This document shows positions 37,480-50,352 of a stretch of 64,000 nucleotides of DNA, piece after piece. The stretch comes from Phylloscopus collybita (Eukaryota > Chordata > Aves > Passeriformes > Phylloscopidae), in contig JAJNNQ010000075.1 of the NCBI GenBank assembly GCA_027886175.1, forward strand, positions 37,106,501 to 37,170,500, in the 5' to 3' direction. Every line of letters begins with the position of its first letter. Positions within the stretch are counted from its first letter, which is position 1. The notes below the pieces were generated by a model. The model saw nothing but the letters and a program-made list of their open reading frames with translations. It ran no database searches and was not told the origin of the DNA. The translations under genes and the position numbers were made by a program.

Positions 37480-39006
37480 GCTCATGGTGATGATGGTATT
37501 TCTTTTAAAATGAATGGTATGTAGCTAGAAAATGTGCTTTTATGCAAAATGAAGAATTAGTAGTTAAATGCACCAGTTACCAAACATTTAGTTGAGAAAT
37601 TCTGCAATGGAATCTTTGTATTCTTAGCTTGGTCACTGATACATGAATTTGAATTTTCCATCTGCACTGCCAGTCCTCAGATATTAGCTTGTTCTGAAGC
37701 TGATAGTTAATTCTTGTCCAGTACTCCTCCACTCTGGAGATCACTGACCTAAGTGATTGTCAGTAAAATTCAGGAGCTACTATGGCACTAAAAGTTGGAC
37801 TTCATAGTTTGGTTTTCCACACACAAACTCTTCCATCTCTGGGATTAAGCACACAACCACTACTCTGTTTGGAACTGTTCATCCTTTTTACTATCTGATA
37901 ATGTCAGTAATTGGTTTTATTTCTACTTAGCAAAAAGGCTTAAGTATTCTTATTACGATTTTCTATACTTCTCTGGGAATAAAACATGATGTGTAGAGAA
38001 AGAATTAAAGAATTTCTCAAGTTAGAGGAAGGTTACAGCAAATATTTTAAGACTTGCATCAAAAAGATTCTTACTGTATTTTTTTTTCTTCTTTTATAGA
38101 AGTTACAGTTATTTAATTGAGTAAAAGCACCCTCTTTGTGTTTCTCTGCAATTTACAGCTTTTGACTCCTTTGAGTCAATGACAGTAGACCTTTGTTGCA
38201 ACTCTAAATACTGAGGTTATTCCAAAACATTTTTCTTATAAATGCTGCTGAAAAACCCACCACTACCTGATTCCAACACTGCCTTGGGTTTGTTTCTTAC
38301 ACAAAACAAGACCAAGCTCCCTATCCCATCTCCACAAGCACTTGGGGACCTGTTAGCAAAAAGAAGTCTGTCAAGAAATTTGTAAATCAGAAAAAAATTA
38401 ACAGAACATTAGCTAGAACAATGAGGATTCAAAATACTCCATTTTTTACAAAATTTGTCACCTCTAAATCACTTTCAGTAGCGCAGGTCAGATGCAGGAG
38501 AAATTTCTGCAGTGAAATGTCAGGCTTGGAATTGCAGAGGACGACAATCATTTAAAAGCCTGCCACAGCATTCCTCACCTACTGCACGACAGACATGGTT
38601 AGTACTTGTGGATATTGGCAATTGTTACATGCAATTACTCATATTACTTTATAAAGTGCTCTGTAACTGCACTGTAGTGATTCTGACAGTGTTTTTGTGT
38701 CCCTTGGCTGTTTCAATGTCTTATTGTATAACCTCATGGTGTTGTTTTTGGACCAAGCTGTGTAACTGCAAAATGCAGAAATGTTCATGTACTTAAGGTG
38801 ACTCTGATGAGTTTGTCTAACTTTCAACACATCCCTTTGAATACAAAACTCAAGTCTCAGCCCTGAATACTCATCCACAGCTGTAATAAATTTATTTACT
38901 CTCCTGATGATGGTCAAGGCTGCAAATTAAAACATCAGAGAAACAAGTTATTTAATAATTTTAAGCTACTTTTAACCGTTCATTGTCATCTTATTTTGAG
39001 ATTTAT

Positions 39007-39078
39007 AAAAACGCAGGATAGAGCATATGCAACTCTGTATGCAAAACACAGGATAGAGTGCATGCAATTCGAGAGCAG
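39007..39078. repeat. Imperfect tandem duplication, 36-bp unit, two copies
   Basis: Unit 1 (39007-39042) begins AAAACGCAGGATAGAGCATA and unit 2 (39043-39078) begins AAAACACAGGATAGAGTGCA. Both continue with TGCAA and a similar end. The copies differ at several positions, so the duplication is not recent. Confidence 0.8.
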
Positions 39079-42000
39079 AGCGCTGGCATTAAAAGGCCAA
39101 AAATCATACCACTGGTAATAAATAAACATATTGTTAATATAGAACAAGTATTGCTTTCACACCTTCAAAAGGTTATAAACATAAAATGTGGATTTAAACA
39201 AATGGGCAATAAAACACTCCTGAAAAAATGTTACATATATTGCATATGATGAAGAGATGAGAGCATTCTGGCGGATGAAAATGTCCAGGTGTTTCCTAAT
39301 TCTCTAAGTGGGCATTTTCTGAGCTTAAGAATTTCACACTTGACAGATGCAACTTCCTGAACCTTCTGGTAACACTGTAGATATACTAGGGAACCCCAAG
39401 AGGCAACACTGGCTTTTTTTTTTCTCTGCACTGCATTGCAGGGTCTTTCAGGTCAGCTGCCTGCTAAGTGCCTCCTCCAGACAGCCTACCAGGTCCGATG
39501 CTGTGTACACACAAAACACAAGAGCTATCTGGGGGTGGAAAACACTGTAAAATTGTAAAGGATTATTATAGTTTTGGAGACACCATCTATGACTGCCAGG
39601 CTTTTGGTACAAAATACTGATTAGTTTCACTGCAGTGGCTGCTGACAATTACTATCTACTTAAAATAATATTATAATTTTTTTTTGCTGTACTACGAAGA
39701 TACATTTTTCTGGAGATTTGAAGTTCCAAGAATGGGTCTCCTTGTAAACCTTATTAACTGAAAATAAGGATCATTACCAATATACAGTCTACCTAGTAGA
39801 AGCTCTTGAAAGCATCAAGCTCTTCTTTCCTGCACCAAGGCTGCTATTCTTGCCTCCCAATATAAATAAATAATTTAGAGAAAAAAATCTCTAATTTTTT
39901 GGACTTCAATTCTGCTGGTAATGCAACAAGACATGCATCTTTGCACTTCAGTCAAGTTTTCTTTTGCTTCCAAATTTGCCCCTCAGGGGCACAGACATCA
40001 GAAATCAACAGGAGAGTAACTTCTCTGTACTCTCAGCTTAGACAATATTTGGTCCCTAATAAAACATAAGCTGAGTCCCTACTCTCCTACCGTTACCTGT
40101 GAAACCAAGATGAACTTGCATTCCAGATTTATCATTTTGCAACAATATTTCACCTTTGTTTTTTTTTTTTTTCAACTTTGTCACCTTGTCCTTTGTATGT
40201 AGGGATCCATGTCCCCTCCTCCAGTCAGTCGCTTCCTTTGGTTGGTTTGATTTTTCCTGGGGTGGAGTGGGGGTGTGTGGGTCAGAATTAACTAAGTTTT
40301 TTCAGTCATAAAGATGTAATGTTGCCAAATCTGTGCTTGGGAATATTGAAAATGCTCAGATTGTGTAGGAGCTATAGCAAGCAGAGGGCAGCAGTTTTGT
40401 GACTGTCACCCTCATTTCATCCTGGCAATAGGTTAAACCCAGAAAACTGCTGCCTAGGTACAATGAAAATAAAATTCCCTTATACTACTGCACACTTTTA
40501 ATAATTTAAATAGAAATGGTGACAGAATTAAAAAACTTGATGCCACACCCTCTTCATTTCTGAAGGTCTTACATATGGCAGCTGCATTAGAAAATCAGGG
40601 AGTATGCAGTAAGATATCTACCCTTTGTAATGTATATGTCTTTTTAAAGAAAGGTGTGATTATATTCTGAATAGGTCAGTCTCTGTGCCTGGCATTTCTT
40701 CTCTTTTTCCTATGACCTTTTACTAAACAAGTGGGGTATTTGCAATCTTTTTGGAACTGTCCATCCATTTGAGGCAGTGAATATGAGAGTTTGACTGTAT
40801 CAGAATTATTGCAGTGGGTTATTGCAAGGGCAGAAACCACCTACTGTGCATGGAAATGTTTGTGCCATAACAGCATGTCTCCAATTCAGGTTTAACTTTA
40901 CTTTGTCTTCTGTTTGTTCATCCACATTTCTAAAGATTTAAATAAATGTGCAGTCACATTTGTTCATGGAAAGTAACAAATGAATAAAACTGCACCGGAC
41001 AGATTTGAGTTTCACAATGTATGCTGAAACAGATGTCTTCTTTTCAATGGCTCTGGAAAGAATTATTAATATGGACCTTCCTTGGTTATGAAAGAGACAA
41101 TTAGGAGCTTTAATCCAATCTCTAATAGTTCAAAAATGTTATTTTTTATTAGATTTCAGCAGCAAAGAATACCATTTAGATAGATCACCAGAGTAATAAG
41201 CAACATGATGCTGGGTTCCACCCCATCTGTGATATTTTAAAAATACAGTCTACTGGTGCCAAACTTCAGATTTCCCATGGGAACATTTATAAGAAGACAA
41301 AGCTCAATAGGCAGCACTGATGGTGTATTAAGGATTTGTGTCTGTTCCACTACAGAATAAACATGTGCTATAAAGGGGCATGTAGGATTTCATTAGCAGA
41401 GAACTGAAGTTTGACTTATATGAAGGATTTGATTCTGTTCAGTACAGAACAGAGAGCTATCACATTTTCAGATTTTTTTTCTGCTGCACCAAGACAAAAG
41501 CATGGTGAACATTTAGATCTTTTGTTAATGAACCAGACATTAAGCCATGGAGAAATAGTTTTAAATATGGTTTATAATCTGTTCAATGAATATGATAGCT
41601 TTAGCTTGGTCCCTACTGGATACTTCTCCATATTTCAAAACCCACTCTGCTTCCCAAATTTGGCACAGTAGCAATTTTTGGTGATACAAAGCCAAGAACT
41701 GAAATTCTAGGGTGTTGGAGATTGGGTTTACGGACTATTGGAGAAGCTGTGAAGAGGAGAATATACAAGGTCTGTCACAGCCATCTGTCCCCACCCAAAC
41801 AATTTAAGGAGCAGAAATGCTTAGTGATTTGCTCAAAATGAGCAGGCCTATTCAGGCTGCCATAGAGGGATTCCAGAACTAATCCTGATCTGAGAATGTG
41901 CACTCATATAATCTGGTGTAGGACCACACTAAACCATCATTATACCAGATACACAAGGTTTCATGCTCATTCTCTCATCAGTATGTCCAAATGCTTAAAC

Positions 42001-43602
42001 AGTCAGTTCTTCACGGACATGTATCAAATAGACACAGTTAAGCCAAGGTTAGGGAGAGTTGGAGTTCAAGAGTTATATTGAAATTGTAATCCCCAAAGCC
42101 ACAGATCTAACTGCCAGCAGAGCAAAACACTTCTTGAATTTCTGTGTCTCCTTTGAATCAATGAGTATTAAAAAACCCTACAGCTCGGTCTGTGGTGAAG
42201 AGTGTGCCAAATACAATGTGGCGTGCAGACAAATCCTGAGAAATCTTCATTTCTATAATAAATGCTGCTCCTGATGGGAAATATCCCTTTGTAAGTTCTC
42301 TGGTACAAATGTCTTGCTTATGGGACTGGGATGCAAAAACATCCAAGCAAGAATTTGACAGAGCAGAGATTATAGTCACTTGGTTGAACCACAGTGACAA
42401 AAATGGGCCTTAACTAAATTCCAGCTCTTAACAGTTAGCTGGCTCCAGCTCTCACCCTAGTTTCTTGCCTCCTGAATGCAAGGAAATAAATCCCTCGTTT
42501 TCCTAAAAGTTGAATCTAACACAACTATAGACAATGATCCATACATAACACTCATTTGAGCACAGGTCATGAGCAAGGGTCCCCTATCCATTGAGTTTCA
42601 TGTTCAGAATATCCAAAATCGGTGATTTTGGTTGACTGGTGGATGGATGGTCTGAGACTGGGGCCGTGATTAGTTTTCAGAAGACCAGAGATGAAAGATC
42701 TGGATCTGCCATTCAGTTTTTAAAAGACCAAAATCTTGAATGCAGGCAAGAATCACTTGACACAAAGGCTTCTTGATGAGAGCTTTGATAGATGTGGCTT
42801 TAGCCTGTTAAGTAGTTACGTTAAGTGAGGGGTTTTGGCAATTTGGACAGAAAAATTGACTTTATAGTTTAACTCTTAATAGAGCTACAAATATTTCTGA
42901 TGGGGACTGAGGAGGAAATTATATTCCTACAATAGCTGCAGCAGGGAGGATTTTCTAGATCAAAGTAGAATTTGATTAGGACACAAAAAAGTTGAAGTCC
43001 TTAGTTTTTCTAGGGTTTGCTAGGTGTCTTGTGGACTAGGTAGAGGGCTGAGCTTAGTAAGGCTGAATAGCATCCAAAACAGAGCAAGTATCATGCAATA
43101 TAAGGCTAGGAGTAGGCTGGGGATCAGGCAAGTGCCAAACAGGTCTGAAATGTGTCACTGGATCTTGAAAACACACTATATTTAAGATGATCATTCTTAC
43201 CAGACAGTGAAGGTCATTAATTCTAAGAGACATATAAATCACAGGGCTACAGTTTTACTTAGGACAAGTTGATATCAGGGTGAGTGTTTGGGACATCATG
43301 TGAGAACTATATTTATTGACAGAAATTGATGTGAACTAGGTAGAAATTCACTCAGAAAGAAAGGATTACAAAGAGGAATAAAATATATTTTTCCTAGATC
43401 ATTGATAATGCCCCTTTGACATATCTACTCAATTTGGAATCACAAGTGGCCTAAAGTCACCACAGCTGGTCAAAACTGCCCCTTGTATAAATGCCCTTAT
43501 TCCTTGTATAAATTGGTCAGTGCTACCTCCACATATGTATACAAAGAAATTTGGCAGTATTTACCATACCTTGCTGGAACAGAAAAAACAGCATATAATA
43601 CT

Positions 43603-43665
43603 TAGAAAAACATAATCTAATAATAATAATTTTCTAGATTACATAAATGTAATCTAGAAAAACAT
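43603..43665. repeat. 14-bp-arm perfect hairpin flanked by 11-bp direct repeats
   Basis: TTTTCTAGATTACA (43630-43643), loop TAAA, TGTAATCTAGAAAA (43648-43661): 14 exact base pairs. The direct repeat TAGAAAAACAT occurs at 43603-43613 and 43655-43665; the second copy overlaps the right arm. The stem is too short for a microRNA precursor. No element family is recognised. Confidence 0.95.
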
Positions 43666-46600
43666 CCCCATGGGTTAGGCTGCGTCTGCCCTCCCCTCCT
43701 CAAAGGATATTAGACTATATCTTTCACCCTCAAAGGCTATATATAATTCATTCATGTTGCAATAAAATTATATAAGCTTAAGAAAAGTAATCTGCCACCA
43801 TGCACCATTATGCAGATAAAATAATTTCTCATGCGTACCTGACCTTCTATATTAGACAAGTTTCCATTTTGAAATCCCATATTTGCAAGCTTTTTTTCTC
43901 AATGCACAGTAGAAAATTGGCTGTATGTGCTGGGCTCATAAAGCAATTTTCTGTGTACTTAGGACAACTGTATTTTAAGTCTGACTGCCTGTTGCTTCTC
44001 TTCTTGTGTGTATTTAGTCTACAGCCAGATTTACTGTTTTTCTTCGCATGAAAATTACAGTGCTTTCTGTGCACTGCTGAATGTGTAATGTCCTACAGGT
44101 TGGCAGACACAGTAAAAGCATTTCCCTGGAACAGGTCTGACAAAACAGCTGGGGGTATTTGTAACAGGGAAAGGCTTAAAGGACGTGGTCAGAGCCATGG
44201 TGGGTTTGGCTCTCTGCAACTGTGCCCGTATCCCACACTGAACACAAATGGAGCCAAATTCTCTCAAATCCCATTTAAGTATTCATGTAAAATATTAGAC
44301 ACAGGAGAAGTACTAGAGTTGGAAAGCCCCCAAAATATGAATTTTTGTCAGGACTGGTCTATGGCAATGTTCATCAGCCCTCTTAACCCTACCATTCACT
44401 TGCCAAAGCTCACAAATGTAGCAGAGCCATGCAATGTATTTAAGACCTCTCAAAAGTTGAGAGAAAAGAGGGAATTATTACCACTATCAGCCTCAGCCTG
44501 CCCTGTGCAAGGGAAAATTGTGCTGCACAGACACCTCTACCCAGGGAGGTCTGCATCACATGCATATTATACAGTCTAAGTCTGGGAACTGCACTTGGGT
44601 TGGGCCACATGCACTTCACGAAAAGTAACCACAGCTGCTAGGGCAGAGCAGTGTACAACAGTGCTTGCTAGGAAGAAGGAAACTGAAGGTCAGAGTGAAA
44701 CTATTTCTCTTTTAAATCTCATTTTAGCAAGGGTCTGGCTCCCCTGAGCATGGTGAATTATATGTGCCTGTGTGCATAGATGAACAAAAAACACATTGAG
44801 AAACACACAGAAGTCACTTGTAACTGCCAGGTCTCACTTAAAATAAACACATGCAGTGGATCAGTAACATTAGATTAAGATTTTGCTCTGTTCTCCATTT
44901 CAAACCATATGCACAGTATACAATTTAGGAATAGGGAGTGTAAGCAGTTTCTTTTTTGTATTTTGCAGGTACTAAATAGTTCCAAGAAGAAAATTGATTT
45001 ATATTGGAATACTAAATGCAGCTCCTACTGAAGCTTATACATATAATCTGCCATTGAAATATTAATTTTATGTGTATATATACATTTAAACACCTTCTTG
45101 GATTTCTGTCTAAATGTTTTGCAGAAGAGTACATTATACCCGGTACTTTACACCAAACCTTTAATGTGAAGGCAAATTCATTACTTTCAAAAGTAAAGTA
45201 AGCTCTTAGAACATCTTTTCAACGGTTGAAAGCTGCTCCTTGAAAAATTCTGGACTATGTAACTAATTTTTCTCCTAATCTTCATTTACCCTTGACTGAT
45301 GCTTGACTCAGAAGGGAGTTGTGAGCGTTCCATGTTTCAGGAAAGAGCAACTGACAGGCTCTTGACTTTTGTAGCAAGAAAACAAAATTGAATGAACTAT
45401 TTTGAAACACCTGAATGCTTTCAAAGTGTCAATCTGTAGGAAAAAAACCCCATATATATTACAAAATGAGTGTTGTGTTTATTTCAATACTATGCACACA
45501 TTTTGGATGACCTTAATGATCTACCAGTGATGTAAGATCTTAGGAGTGACACTCTTTTTCAGAGTCAGGCTACTCAAACTTTTCAAAACAGGCCCAGTAA
45601 AGCAAACAAAGCAGAAGAGGTACTAAAGGATATCCTTGAAACTTATTTTGAAGCGATTTCCTTAATAGAATGAACATGAAGACATGTTTGAGGTCTTCCT
45701 TGAAAAAGGGCTTACATCACACCATGCAATCATGGTATCATGGTGAAAGGGTAGAGATATGTGAAGAGAGAGATAAATGTCGACATTATATTAATGCAAT
45801 AACCATATCAGTGCTTTAGAAGCATTGAACATCTCACCATGTTTCAGACTTTCAGTCCGTGAGTTTCATTTCTGAGCATATAATTGCATTTCTTTCTTAA
45901 TGCCCATCACCTTATAAAAATCCCATACCTTTATGAATTTAAAAAAGAAAGTAATGCACTGAAAGGAAGAAGAAATACGCTGAAATCCACACTGAACCTC
46001 ATGTATTTTCTACAATAAAACAAAAGCTTTATGGTCAACTGAAAGGAAAAGAAAGTGGATATAGTGGGGAACATATAGGTGCTCCCAATGCGAAGAGTAG
46101 AGCTGGGCCAGGGATGATAAGAAGATCACCAGACAGATCAACAGCAATGAGGCAGGTCCAAAGTGGAGCCAGGAAGTCACATTGGGAGTAGATCCTGGGT
46201 TCAGAGGTGTGTGGCCAGGCAGAGACACGGCACAGCACAGCTCAGGTGAGTACCATGGTCTGGGGCCTGAGTTAAAATGCAGTTAAAATGCAGTTCCTGA
46301 GCAAAGCAGGGGAGGGCCTGAGGCAGCAGGAAGGCTGCTTCCCAGCAGGTTGATGCCAGTGACAAGTCCAGGAGTGGGAGCTGGTCCTCACACTGGCAAC
46401 ACAGAACTCCTGCCTGCAGAAGAGGCCACTGAACTTGTGGGGTATTCAAGTTTCTTCCTGGATAGACAAGGATGGTTTGGTGCCATGGGATGGGATTCAC
46501 CTAATTATCCCACATGCCACATCTAATCAAAAGGAAATGCCAGTGACTGGATCAGTGTGAGTCTGAAATCTTGCAGAGTAGGCATCTCTCAGAAACTCTG

Positions 46601-49600
46601 AACTAAGCCTGGTGTATAAAATTGAGACTCATAGCAAGCCCCACACCTTATTTTCCTGGAAAGACTCGCTTATGTAACTTCCTAGCAAGGTGGCAGTGGT
46701 GCAATCTCTCTCATATCAAATTTTGCAGCACATGCTGATATTTCTTCCCTCATCTGTGTAAAATGTACACTATATCCCAATGGTGCCTTTACTGCTGGTT
46801 TAGCACACATTCCCTCTGCAGTCTAACTGGATTCTCAGATCTTGAAATTCCTCCAGAAACTCCTCAATTTTAGATAAAAAGTCTTCCATTGGGACTGAAG
46901 AGGGAAAGTAGACCATTTTCTCACCCCCACTGCCTTCCTGGTGGCCCAGGAAATAGCATGAGGTTTGAATTTCCACAGGACAACTTTCCAAGGGAGGGGC
47001 AAGGATAAATTAATTCTGTCACCTCCCTTTCTAAACCAAGGACTGGAAGCACAAAGCACCTGTATAAAAGGTGGTCACTGTTGACCCAGCGAATTTGTGC
47101 TTCCCTTCAAGCACAAATCTGTCACACAACTTTTAGACTTTATTTCGTTATGAGAAGAGTGAAAAAGAAACCTCTTCATGTTCCAAACAACTCCTAGGAA
47201 AAAAAAAGCCACAAAAATGTTTGGTAATTAATGATTCATGATTAAGCCAATCTAATAAATGTGTGAGTGCATGAAAAATAAACTAGGACACTGACAGAAA
47301 GGCTTTGGTAGGCCACTTAAAATGAAAGACAGTGCAGTTCTGAACGCAGGAGCTCACTGGAGACCATCCGAGATGGGCAAAACTACTGCTGTCAAAAGAG
47401 CAGAACGAAAGGAGTCAGGCACAGCTGGTGGAAATACACAGTAAAATTTCTTGAGGATAATTTTTAATTATATTATGATGGTCACAAGAGAGAGGCTGAA
47501 CTCGTGTCCTGATGGAAATTGATTACCCTCCACAAGGTGTCCCTAAGAGAGCCTCCAAACAGAGCCAATGTTTCAAAAGACAGTCTGGCTTCTAGTCATA
47601 GCAGGTTAGCAATGTCCTGTCCTTCCAGCAGTGTAAAAGCCAATCTAATCAGGTGTGAAGCATTTGATGTATGGAAAAATTAACCAGTATCTAGAGAGAG
47701 AACCTGGCACAAGATGAAGAAACCTGGCAGCTGAGACAATAGACCTGGCAAAATCTACAGGAGTTTCATTTCAGTTTTGTTGAAGGTAATTCTCTTCTGC
47801 TTTCTATTCTACATAGCCTTTCTTTCATTTTCATTCTAGGCTGTAATTCCAAATAAGTAAGCAAGCTATTCTGCTGTGTGCCAAGACACCATTCTGCAGA
47901 AAAGCACAAAAAGAACTTTCCATTTATTCATCTCTAAACTCTTTGTTTCAAAACATGACTCTAAAACAAATTTTATAAGCATCTTTTTATGGAATGCAAA
48001 TAATATGAGTTAGAATATCTGAAGATATATTAATAACAAAGTAAAAGCAAAGTAGTCTTACTAAATTCAGAAAATGTTCTCACAAGCCAACGGAAAATAG
48101 TGTTAATTTTTAATAAGCACTTAGCTAAAATCATTGTCTTGCATATTGGAGAATTGCTGAGGAAGTCAGGCAGCTCTTTCATATAATTACTTGTCTATCC
48201 AAAGAATGTGTGCAATATTTTGCTTCAAAACAAAACCAAAACCAAGTACTCACACTTCAGATTTATCTAGTGTTTTACCCAAAGACATTCTCTTTTAGCT
48301 CTTTTTGAAGATCACCTCCTTCTCTTATCCTTGGATTTCTTCTGCCTTCTTCCTTGAAATGTCTGGGGTATTCTTTTTTGTTCGGTTTTGTTTGATTGTT
48401 TGTTTGTTTTCCCCTATGCACAATACTCCTTCAGAAAAAAAGAAAATAAATTGCACCCATATCTCTCATCCCAAACTCTCCTCATACATTTCATCTTCCT
48501 TAGAATGGCCAGAGTTTTGGGAAAGGCTTTGTATTGTGTTGTCTACTTCCCACTCCCAAAAAAATATTAATTGCATTTTACCTGACTGACTAGTGGCTCT
48601 ACCATAGCTTGGCCTTACTGGGATTTTCATTTAACTCCTAGAATAAGAAGATATACTTAGGAAAAATAACACTTTCTTCAAGACAATGCTTACCTTGACC
48701 AAGGTGCTCAGTGAGAAGTAGTTTATTTTTATAAATACAGAAATGAACATCCACACTGTAGACCAGCTTGATTTGTATCCATAAATTTTCCTCCTAAAAC
48801 AGTGTATGACATCCACTAGTAATTAACATCTTAGGCAGGATAATTAGAGCATAATTTTTCACACTCTACTCTAGAAGAAGCTGATGTCCTCTCTACAGAA
48901 GCAATAATATAAACCCCAAACTTAATTTGCTCAGGTACTGCTATCACCGAAAGAGAATTATGTTGTACTGCATTGATCCAACACTGGCAGTAATTACAGC
49001 AGCTGGCAGAGTTGATCCCACACATGGTAGATGTGCATCCAGGTGTGCACCTCATGATCTTCTGTCACACAGGAAGTGTGCTGCTGTATTTAGGATACAG
49101 AGTAAGGGGCTTGTCCCTGGGGGTACATGAGTGCCATTGGACACTTGTAGTATAAGAATGCTCCAATGTGGGTCCATCATGGAGCAAAAGTGCACAGGAG
49201 CAGATAAATATGTGGAGAATGATGAGAAATCTGAGTACATTGCAATCTCTGCATTTTCTCTATTCATACATTAGGAGAAGGTTGTGGCAGGACAATTAAA
49301 AGTGTGATGATATCACATCATTTTGACTAATAAAGAGTAATAAGAAATGCTTCCAAAACTGCTGTGAGACAGTTTTAATGAAGTTGTGTGAACAGCTGCC
49401 TCTGACCCTCTGCCATACTGGCACACGAATACTCAAGGATGTGTGCACCTACTCACAAGCTAGGGACCGCTGATATCTGAAAGCAAGCTCCTCCAAATCA
49501 CTACAAGGCAGTGGCTCACAAATTCTATACTGACAAGGAAACTGTCAATATTGAGATAACCGAAGATTGAAGAAAATTGTTGATGTGATCTAATTTTGAA

Positions 49601-49872
49601 TGACGAATTTAGCTCACTTTCTCCAAATTAAAAAGAAAGCAACCATTGCATTGCTTGTTCAACCTCCCCCTCCCCCTTTTCCCCACTGCTGAGGTTAGGT
49701 TCAAGGCAGAAAATAAGAATTATGTACATTTCCTTCAATGAACAATACAGTCATGGGCATGGAGATGTGTGATCTTACAATGGGGCAAAATGATGCTGTG
49801 CTGTTTCACCATTAGACCCTGTGAAATTATTTGGAGAAGAAGCTCTTCTAAATTTACAGGTTTTCAATGACA

Positions 49873-50352
49873 TCATGGAATCACAGTCTGGTTTGGATTG
49901 GAAGGGAGAGGATGATCATCATACAGATGATTTACTTCCAATCCCCCCATCATGGACAGGGAGATTTTTCACAAGACCAGGTTGCTCAAAGCCCCTTCCA
50001 ATCTGACCTTGAAAACTTCAAAGTATTTCTTTCTAATATCTAATCTAAACCTGCCCTCAGTAACTTTAAAGCCTTTGCCTCTTGGCTTGTCCTTACATGT
50101 CCTTGTAAAAAGTCCCTCTCCAGCTTTCCTGTAAACCCTTTATCTACTGGAAAGTGCTCTAAGGCCTCCTCTTTTCTAGGCTAAACAACCCAAATCCTCT
50201 CATCCTGTCTTCATAGGAGAGATGCTCCACCCCTTTGTGGCCTCCTCTGGACTTTGTCCAGCAGATTCCTGTCTGTCTTATGTTGGGGAATGCCAGAGGT
50301 GATTGCAGTACTCTAGCTGGAGTCCCAAGAGGAATAGAGGGGGACAATCCTT
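49873..50352 (-). mobile_element. CR1 LINE, 3' end, about 0.48 kb, minus strand
   Basis: Read on the plus strand this is the reverse complement of a CR1 3' region. It begins at the terminus (TCATGGAATCACAGTCTGGT, TTGGATTGGAAGGGA) and then continues inward with CAAGACCAGGTTGCTCAAAG, TCTTTCTAATATCTAATCTA, TTGTAAAAAGTCCCTCTCCA, CTTCATAGGAGAGATGCTCC, CCTCCTCTGGACTTTGTCCA and GCAGTACTCTAGCTGGAGTC. Relative to the recalled consensus, about 60 bases are missing near 50020, between the AACACTTCCAGGGAT-like block and AATTTCTTCCTAATAT. The element is 5'-truncated near 50352 and has no coding domains. The ORFs at 49952, 50159, 50235 and 50303 lie wholly or mostly in this repeat. Confidence 0.95.

Larger units (their letters stand above)
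32206..49872. other. 17.7 kb of mostly unique sequence, no gene supported
   Basis: I find no exon series, RNA gene or nameable mobile element in this stretch. The longest open frame is 163 codons (44088-44579, +), which is not exceptional for a slightly GC-richer patch and has no recognised motif. The stretch contains the (GTTT)n repeat, the tandem duplication at 39007, inverted repeats at 36180 and 43630, a GC-richer patch at 46070-46500, and a triple AACCTGGCA/GACCTGGCA motif spaced 20-21 bp at 47701-47750. Confidence 0.55.

Noticed and set aside
38075..38099. T-rich tract ending TTTTATAG, acceptor-like
   Set aside because: Stops occur in all frames shortly after it; no exon is supported.
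43603..43665. MicroRNA precursor
   Set aside because: The stem is only 14 bp with a 4-nt loop, too short for Drosha/Dicer substrates.
44088..44579. 163-codon plus-strand open frame
   Set aside because: It has no recognisable domain, and a frame of this length is within chance expectation for six frames of 64 kb in a GC-richer patch. Minus-strand frames overlap it.
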